Shown in pieces: positions 63,001 through 64,000 of a stretch of DNA of 64,000 nucleotides; position 1 is the stretch's first letter; each line of letters opens with the position of its first letter. Location: NCBI RefSeq assembly GCF_046523945.1, contig NZ_CP171363.1, forward strand, positions 930,001 through 994,000. Reading direction: 5' to 3'. The notes beneath the pieces were generated by a model that did no database searches, had not been told where the DNA came from, and worked only from the letters and a program-made list of their open reading frames with translations. Made by a program: the position numbers and the translations under genes. Source of the DNA: Faucicola mancuniensis. Lineage in GTDB: Bacteria > Pseudomonadota > Gammaproteobacteria > Pseudomonadales > Moraxellaceae.

Positions 63001-64000
63001 TTCATCTGATTTTCCAAAACCGCCTGAAGTTGACACATTAAAAGCTATTCCAAACTTAACGAGTTTTGAATATGACCCAGCTAATCAAAAAATCAAAGTT
63101 AAGGGTAAGTATTTTATACCTGAAGGACAAAAACCTGAAAACTTTGATTTAAAAGTTTATTTGGTACCTAGAGGTGAAGTTATTTCAGATATTCAGGAAA
63201 AGGATGCTGAACCTGTTAAAGGATTAATTTGGCAGGGATTTACTGGAGAGTATAAATATGACGTAAGCAATGATGAACATAGTATAGAATTTAAGGTTCC
63301 TGATCATGTTGCATTATCACAACATATGATATATGTTCAACGTATTGCTAAAGTTTCAAGTGATGCTCCGAAAGCCAGTGTTTCAGAATTACCAATTCAA
63401 AGTATTCCTGTACAATTATGGACAGTTGGTACGAATAATGTGGTTGTTACGCAGCTACATTCTATAGATATATTTAAAACTAATGAACCTGTACCTGTAC
63501 CAGATAACAGCCATAACAATTCTACAGATACCAACAAAAAAGTAGTGATAGACAATTCATTGACTCAAGTGAATAAGATTACTAAAGATGAGAAAGGCAA
63601 TGATATTGCTATGTGGGGTGCCTACTCCGATCAAATTGTTTTTAGTAACGATGGTAATTTAGCATTTGTTGCAACTGACAATGCTAAGATTTATGTCGTT
63701 GATATGATTAGTAATTCTATTGTCCATACTATCACTATACCTAAAGTAGACGATATTAGTGGCTTGTTGATACATAACAATCAACTGTTTGTATTAGAAA
63801 GAAGCCAGTCTAATGGTCGTTTATTTAGAGTTGATATTAATCCTTATAGTACTGGCTATTTAGAAGATATCCAAACAATTGATTTTGGTAAGAATATCAA
63901 TAGTGGTTTTTATGATATGGCAATTAATAACGGTACTTATCTAGCCATTACGTCACCGACAAGGGGAAGGGTATTTGGTTGGGCAAGTAATATTACGCCT
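39825..64000 (+). CDS. Giant LEPR-XLL multidomain exoprotein, copy 2 (reconstructed, 3' end outside window)
   Basis: Same protein as copy 1 through the BIG2/ZU5-like region, with its complete N-terminus: a basic segment (SPKHNKKTKKNVIKN) followed by ALEPKLLMSADLMP. In the window it spans at least 8,050 codons. It is written as eight open segments; every interruption is intact in copy 1. After 62462 the tail is a divergent homologue: WWLVDNGYVGADGVARTAS is shared, then a hydrophobic span (about 62850-62960), the LVPRG domain and propeller-like repeats (YVVDMISNSIVHTI). Whether it also ends with HINT domains lies beyond the window. Confidence 0.82.
42032..46099 (+). CDS. Copy 2 segment 2: PPC-like repeats and CARDB 1-2
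   Basis: A 1355-aa segment (true frame from about 42003) that is uninterrupted across three places where copy 1 is broken: 2949 (GGCC), 4609 (TAA) and 5678. It therefore proves that the PPC array and the first CARDB repeats form one frame. It stops at about 46092, where GGGGCC has one G more than GGGCC of copy 1, right at the start of CARDB repeat 3 (copy 1 reads GPDLVVNDL). Confidence 0.83.
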   Translation: MTTLAQLPLDEQVTGSANDSRLPIAWKLQASQGQTILIDARSPNTSSQNWLLLDKDGKQITRYETWGNNDYSKKVTIPTTGEYYLVSFNDYNSNNNRADYPSLRNVLISDYQVHHQTIELGQQVTGQLIAGDAQQFDFSLDSAKNIALSIRNGNYNIRLLGADLKQNVRSLSASETSLQNFYLPAGNYRIEIDAAGATTPSYDFKLVDIVSEAKTLTNNNGVLSGQVAADSSLASYTLDVQAGQQYGFKFENVDNYKFMYRLVDEEGRVLADNRYAYQIANFVPSITGKVYLIINKLNAAFGSATDFNIRLTQTVKQTKPLMVDQEISGQFNTASDQDNYQFQVSQAGYYQLTQVTASNSNIRFELLNPDGTLLFSHTNLATLKDSQVYLNPGNYIFKISNTIEANSQYSFKLINFVPTISLSHPIDLTLENNKSKSVTLSNATDTFYYRLMLANEDTLTINDDSVSVTLLDKNGNEIASSADGNFTQKITSTDVYNLAIKSTVAISEPKVVTIGRSNANVNTATEVSNTIANAQEVLVALNATKVVPVNIGDNNTTTDVDFYRVYLVKGEILKLSTPNGTFDGYARVFNAAGSEVSRVDDSPLDYTASATGVYYIGISGYPNASYNPIDNTNLGNGRVGTLQLSVSRVVNNNLNLLPSYTDIVMTSDDQAINNWQGSINANEFKVFKLAVEETGLYYLDNKSTNWYSYNNYQQIVLADETGKIVTTRLDQPVELNKGNYQLIINQGYSYNNVSEANFALSNLTKLATPISLGQASTTENQIKNQVKAYVFDAQAGDEIYFNILGNTNGSTAWRIINAHGQQILAGNSYEDSQSAKLLSDGKYYLIFDSQNTENYTNKVDFQIDKVDNISATVVLNEAITGVLTPAAQKQTYQLHLDKESQLYVDVLTSNGNVYWQLIDNATGTQVASNNLYENLQVITPKAGDYTLIIKTDVEASQSFALKLSQVNSGKTLLPGEITQGRLMPDGSMDEYQLEVQAGQRIYLDFQNLLARQYGYDSEYGWGYNYEARVRIIDPYGRYQSIGESFDDKEFVASVSGTYSIVIEQVGSKRIEVPYRFIALTSDIGQQVRPISLIEQPRTIDVVISNIQVTPTVGDVITSSQDINIDWTTTNQGSTPTQGNFKERVIIKEKVTGNIIAQSIVGYDETTQGQLLAHESKARHTTIRLPQGLAGVGDFEIVIETDTLNNQIEAGADEENNIIRAQFTSLLADYPNLTVSDVSLVPTSNWQPNQAVTVNWKTNNTGAQMAKGSWVETVKVYNNTTQKVVASFDIPVTAAQIAVGGSSRDNQASFIWPEGINGIGQFTITVSTDSQQQIEESEGISHESDNQASVSLMAGA
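46101..47978 (+). CDS. Copy 2 segment 3: CARDB repeats 3-7
   Basis: A 625-aa segment with five CARDB modules identical to those of copy 1. It begins directly after the suspect extra G and ends at about 47956, where AGCAGCTATG of copy 1 is read as AGCGCTATG (one base lost at GCAGC); the last seven residues are out of frame. Confidence 0.8.
   Translation: MVVNDLTITNSQVQAGDKVSLTWQDTNQGTLALPSNYQSRITVRAKNADGSLGAVIVDTSLSFNDQQRLAAGETRARQFDFTLPEGIKGNGDFVISVTADSNITGAGIIFEVNPQNNAEQNNQQTANLHSNKKAYADLAVTSIAIPTDAKSGYLATISWTVANQGDKDTQITNWVDRIVLVRQGQSINSGVVLAQVSHDGVLTKGASYSQSKTLTLPRNIEGNYQLVVVTDVNHSELEPDTAINNTYTSPVFAIKQTYVDLLPTLTTIPQKAEAGRTTTVSWQVNNQGTIATATSSYWVDQIYLSKTGVLDNNAILVGSKSHTGQLSIGASYQESQSITLPTNLLGDYYLIVVTDANQNTYEPNQRGNNTVVSSQPISIAPEPYANLVAKNLVLPSALSVGEQLTVSVDLENNGTDLVNASTYHTITFINSQNPNQRVSQQLPLDSLVMMPNSTQTKTYTTTVPSLANGQWQVVLDLDRSGYIKESNDTDNQITGTLAIVSPDLRVSDITTTGTRQGGESLQIAWNTVNAGSQAASNVVDQVYLTKNGSLGAGAILLKEISHETLAANTQVANQFSYELPVDLQGDWSLVIITDANNRNRENRLEDNNTLALAMNIAVSAMRTSQ
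48029..48544 (+). CDS. Copy 2 segment 4: CARDB repeats 8-9
   Basis: A short 171-aa segment; true coding starts at about 47957. It contains CARDB repeat 8 and most of repeat 9 (YADLTVDSIATNTTAYSGQS). Its end at about 48535 is due to an extra T in GCTTGCC, where copy 1 has GCTGCC, which is GCAGC on the other strand. Confidence 0.78.
   Translation: MNWTVSNQGLGLGKTLSWTDSVIYSANDILGDNDDIVLGRKTHNGGLAVGNSYSDSLTYHFAPGFTRHGKIFVKTDSGNQVWENGLESNNVKMSDTVDVMPIAYADLTVDSIATNTTAYSGQSIEVTWQVSNRGIGITNTNQWTDSIWLSDSTGKTWTLGSLTHLGALACQ
48531..52613 (+). CDS. Copy 2 segment 5: CARDB repeats 9-17, PPC-like and IPT/TIG start
   Basis: A 1360-aa segment that bridges two breaks of copy 1 (10615 and 11286) and so shows repeats 14-16 to be contiguous. 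It ends in the IPT/TIG-like domain at about 52568, where GCGGCACG of copy 1 is read as GCGACG (two bases missing). One silent difference at about 51465 is GGAC for GGCC. Confidence 0.83.
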   Translation: MLANDSYRNTISVTLPNGLTGDYTLQVKTGGPFEFTHGDNNASQISLPISLSPTPDLVVSQISLPSSAYEGDLIQFSWQVKNQGDAQAAGTWQDEVRLVSVNDPNQSISLGNYQYTENLEAGKTYTREEQIRLPSKLEGLWRLEVVTNKTGSLYEYADASKNNQKQSDTALAVSLLPRPDLRVTEVEVPETVTAGTRATVKFVVANTGTIATNKQWQDAVYLSLDGTFSADDKLISRISNPVVLAPTESYSSQSTTLDIPISYRGDVYVIVVADSSHAVEEYPNENNNYYAKKLHVDAVPFADLVTSDVVAPEQIAHGSTVDVTYKVANKGSAKTQGLSSTIDSWTDTVWLTKDPTRPRPERGDILVGKTTHQGQLEVGQDYLGSIQATIPEGTLSGQWYIQVWSDNYDVILEDTLASNINLNDPKELDNNNYAAKAVNILGYTPPDLKVVAVTADKQVQAGNTFSFSYTVQNIADAFEEKTNGKVNQWVDEVWLSNNPDLTKATEKWLLGSYEQKRAMGNQETYSNSQTVTLSPSIDATYLIVRTNTSLSATNSITELTKANNQALVETLVTSTPADLQVTTITTQPENFSGELTPISWTVTNQGGDVWSRTPDWNDVVVISKYPEMIEGHYQVIGQYQHNNSQGLKAGESYTATIQAKLPIGGNGKYYVFVITDASVDSDGKVKIKKEFNNTSPTNRNDEGLSHFGGKNFGSPYTGSVYEGLLNSNNSKRSELNITYREPDLVFEDIKLSNPTPKAGEEITVTWTVKNQGTRETRSGFWLDGLYLSKDDALDRTDFALVDRGSEIERNTRTRVTTVSSVDSDKTVHLKPGESYTNTATFRLPTNIGGDYKLILKTDTEFLNDSEHYGITSTIRPDLNTIKAENINNVLEFADEGNNVKVVDLPITYVTPPDLQVVSVMADTGVIAGQQFNLQYRVVNKGGDVPSDQYGWFDKVYLSKDRFLDTSKDTYLGYVAHQGGLTKDGSYDASLSVKAPIDFSGDYYVFVVTDAGNDVVGKVREFEGDTNNDTAAEQPILITLPPPADLVVNDIQLPTTAKVGDEIAITYTVKNQSDNQAYGSWSDAIYISSDNSWDKGDILLGHVSHTGGLAAGSEYQATLKSYIDASGKPVKITLPPLKDGNWHIVVRPDAYNEVYEGNIRYTETGLISDSAEANNVTSSAATVAVTVPSITLGTAQELNLVSGETKLYKLNVQDGKTLRILLNSATNIANNEVYVRYGDIPNGYNYDAAYTQGLSANQTVLIPATKAGDYYILVKARDTGKDEQPITQPQVTLLAQAMPLSITKVTPDQGGSGDDAHRWVTMDIYGTHFAAGAVVKISRPGVFEMDATLAGYRCHPYPSHL
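52549..54354 (+). CDS. Copy 2 segment 6: IPT/TIG end and conserved helical region
   Basis: A 601-aa segment (true frame from about 52568) covering the rest of the IPT/TIG domain and the unclassified helical region. It is continuous across the copy 1 break at 13122. It breaks at about 54325, where CAGGCCATCG of copy 1 is read as CAGTATCG (GGCC lost, two bases short). Confidence 0.8.
   Translation: MYLKWMRRWQVIDATHIRAIFDLRQVPFGLYDVVVKNPNGDTVTEAYRYLVERMIEPDVTIGIGGSRTLEPGDKNDYSVSLQSLTNVDTPYVRFDVGSTEMGYSENLIEGLALPYVIFASNVAGRPDGQAVDIANNQQYGQTPLTGQLRQDVPWAALDNALNTSGYNLTPGYAFDMNAGGFVGATFNVQTYPGLKEWLAQDFAGLRDKLYAIRPEWKEQGLLDGGVQDLDKISSGLTHKFLTIDEDTKTNLTKKELLSLPFRFDVFGSATPITRAEFIADQTAHAEKLRQAILADSGANDALKLLAADQTQWQMGWLAALESAGLLRPENEAPPIRNDVKVVSLTATLATGILVGKAGSEYTTQQDLLAFFAKVQAWYGDTARYSGDPQAQKAPIDYYESRQDQESNFVEVPVFKSPTAESFDLNAAKDTYFLDFNVYAGSRSELEYLRHTGQLDNEFRPIGPKALSLTQYLMQLAQQNTGSTVSIKGPKALANTEGVSYLPSGVSLPYQINFTNTSEQGVKQIRLVSQIDDSLDPYRLRLQDIKIGDINVHLPGDKAVFQGDFDFTASKGFILRVSAGVDAVNRVTTWLIQYRSKHWQCD
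54347..58312 (+). CDS. Copy 2 segment 7: propeller-like region and putative-Ig modules
   Basis: A 1321-aa segment, true frame from about 54330, continuous across the copy 1 break at 15543. It covers the Ig-like strands, the propeller-like repeats, the SbsA-like Ig domain and putative-Ig modules 1-5. It terminates at TAA (58310-58312) in GGCTAA; copy 1 has GGCCAA and the same frame remains open beyond it. Confidence 0.83.
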   Translation: MIDIDSKALLEKGGAGFVNYSISDHIDAVQDGVITSQARIFFDNQTPVEAAPISYRLDKIAPQSRVVATTRRTSDVPSYDVTWQAVDSGSGVKHVTVYVAKDGGDFKIWQKQVMGDHGQAVFTGEAGSQYEFLSIATDLAGNQEQAQISNAVLPDDGSQASLLEQLGVQEELVQTAQTPTAPRDRTYESNTLFAEVKKGLPGFIADKVVTGLSKTHDLQSILAPFSLRGFATGFAKSAAMGSSAMVQLANGNLLVSGGELRNSVYQFNGKEGGYQTQPLFSLDEPILDMAQDALGQLWVMTGRALLLVDSQTGSFIDTVTLTNDAPLTHALAIEPQTGKIYVSSGDGIEIYDPKALDKTKAWQHFSNYQVRDLAFGPDGRLWGVQWDGKDITDSQYGHTQIVSFPMTGREIGRAQFEYSLSGVIDSIAFGQTGSELAGLLIAGSQTDNVVTQGSAVSHSANLWMINLTTRELVSVAQGGTRAEALVTTQDGRILVAQTGFVDEVAPIKAPKVVTSSIADGALLPLPVNQITVSFDQSMWTGSNGQDSQDPSSVLNPNNYRLVSVSSGSSQVINPTQVTWDEGSKSVILTLGNLNSDQWRLEVDSNVVSRAKVRLDGVYVVGFTTVSDLTNQLKIDFSNTRADRLTGSISYDVNITNLGVDNLKGPLMPLIDPGQYFSGSIDGNALSGAQQGLWVIDASAALKQSGGKLAQGQTLKNITVTVVSPQDLSTSQAGGTLIKATLSHQVYGLPYANLPPTMAAMTTTTVVDSAGVSQTVSDISTSSELNAAQINQAWQANLVATDSDGQAFSWVLVDAPLGMTLSQSDQISTTSTGDYQNIATLHWTPTAQDLADTSILVKVIDSRGGVALKRFNISVTGGNHAVVITQPRNVRLGENTTLTLPIGVSDADGDVITVSFNNLPDGAQYDAATRTLTWTPSYDQAGQYNNIEIIASDGKTISKQVFNVEVSQGYAKPQLPAMPTQNLREGEAFGMQLPGFMPGGLVQADGTTVSLEYYINVLPAGMTLDRQTGWLSWTPGFTQHGKTELPIRLIATYQPADGSRPVTTVASQTLVLDVANANGVPVFMDNQPWQIMEGQPLRISTFAMDPDNPSFTPKVRFAEGKPAVSEDGTDVPATVRYEIKGLPEGASFDAETLQISWTPTYQQAGTYYVEVTATDDGDGTGVPAVAKMIVPIQVNNANRAPVFGKLDSVVVKRGEAVDIPVSVIDLDGNDINLALSGLPRFASFTQTSVENTTKGRVISGVIHLAPSAGDRGSYTIGLTATDDGDGDSNAAQQTSTAFVVTVQSETEAPVIAMPRQLIAVAG
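58313..64000 (+). CDS. Copy 2 segment 8: putative-Ig modules 6-9, dockerin, BIG2/ZU5 and divergent tail (runs off window)
   Basis: Same frame as segment 7 after the suspect TAA, and open to the end of the window (about 1,896 codons), bridging the copy 1 breaks at 19588, 21295 and 21998. The first 4.15 kb equal copy 1. After 62462 the tail is its own: the ZU5-like region (LPLQLAINVSDL), HDTWWLVDNGYVGADG, an Ala/Met/Ile-rich hydrophobic span, LKVYLVPRGEVISD, LSQHMIYVQRIAK, and propeller blades (FSNDGNLAFVATDNAKIYVV). It is AT-rich from about 62480 onward, like the corresponding part of copy 1. Confidence 0.82.

Noticed and set aside
1..64000. tRNA, rRNA or riboswitch genes
   Set aside because: No cloverleaf, rRNA core or riboswitch-like leader was recognised by reading; the intergenic space is under 1 kb in total.

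Overview
The window is dominated by two copies of one giant exoprotein gene. They run in the same direction about 39.9 kb apart and are separated by a 5.6 kb scar of mobile DNA. The protein family (LEPR-XLL N-terminal motif, PPC-like, CARDB, putative-Ig, dockerin, BIG2 and cadherin-like domains, HINT domains), the moderate GC content and a ColE1-type mobilisation module suggest a Moraxellaceae bacterium (Moraxella/Faucicola osloensis- or Psychrobacter-like). This host assignment is inference; no rRNA or housekeeping gene is present.

Layout. 1-34233: copy 1, lacking only about 20 N-terminal codons at the window edge. It is written as 13 open segments, but with about a dozen small corrections it becomes one ORF of about 11,434 codons. 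34246-34294: AT-rich hairpin terminator. 34323-35252: orphan fragment of a third version of the variable downstream part of the same family, fused to foreign sequence that ends in a hairpin terminator. 35304-36114 (minus): decayed rve-type transposase. 36115-37016: IS5-family element with perfect 16-bp inverted repeats and an ATT target duplication. 37017-38653: 3' part of a mobA relaxase with two genes nested in other frames (mobB-like and a coiled-coil gene). 38657-38797: small ORF. 38817-39303 (minus): ribbon-helix-helix protein plus an unknown 100-aa protein. 39304-39824: intergenic, holding a palindrome, a terminator, and the promoter and ribosome binding site of copy 2. 39825-64000: copy 2, running off the window.

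The two giants are essentially identical over 22.57 kb (1-22571 versus 39885-62462). They diverge abruptly inside a ZU5/BIG2-like region and continue as homologous but very different tails. The orphan cassette carries a third version of that variable stretch. The locus therefore looks like a constant stalk with exchangeable distal parts, comparable in logic to polymorphic toxin and exoprotein loci. Copy 1's tail carries two complete HINT (intein-like) domains around a 331-aa segment, then a metallopeptidase-like domain, cadherin-like repeats and jelly-roll-like domains.

I found 25 differences between the two 22.57 kb blocks: 16 indels and 9 substitution sites. Twenty-three fall at GGCC or GC(A/T/G)GC sites, and each frame break in one copy is intact in the other. 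This points to systematic base-calling error at methylated motifs, not gene decay. The fragment entries below should be read as pieces of two intact genes.
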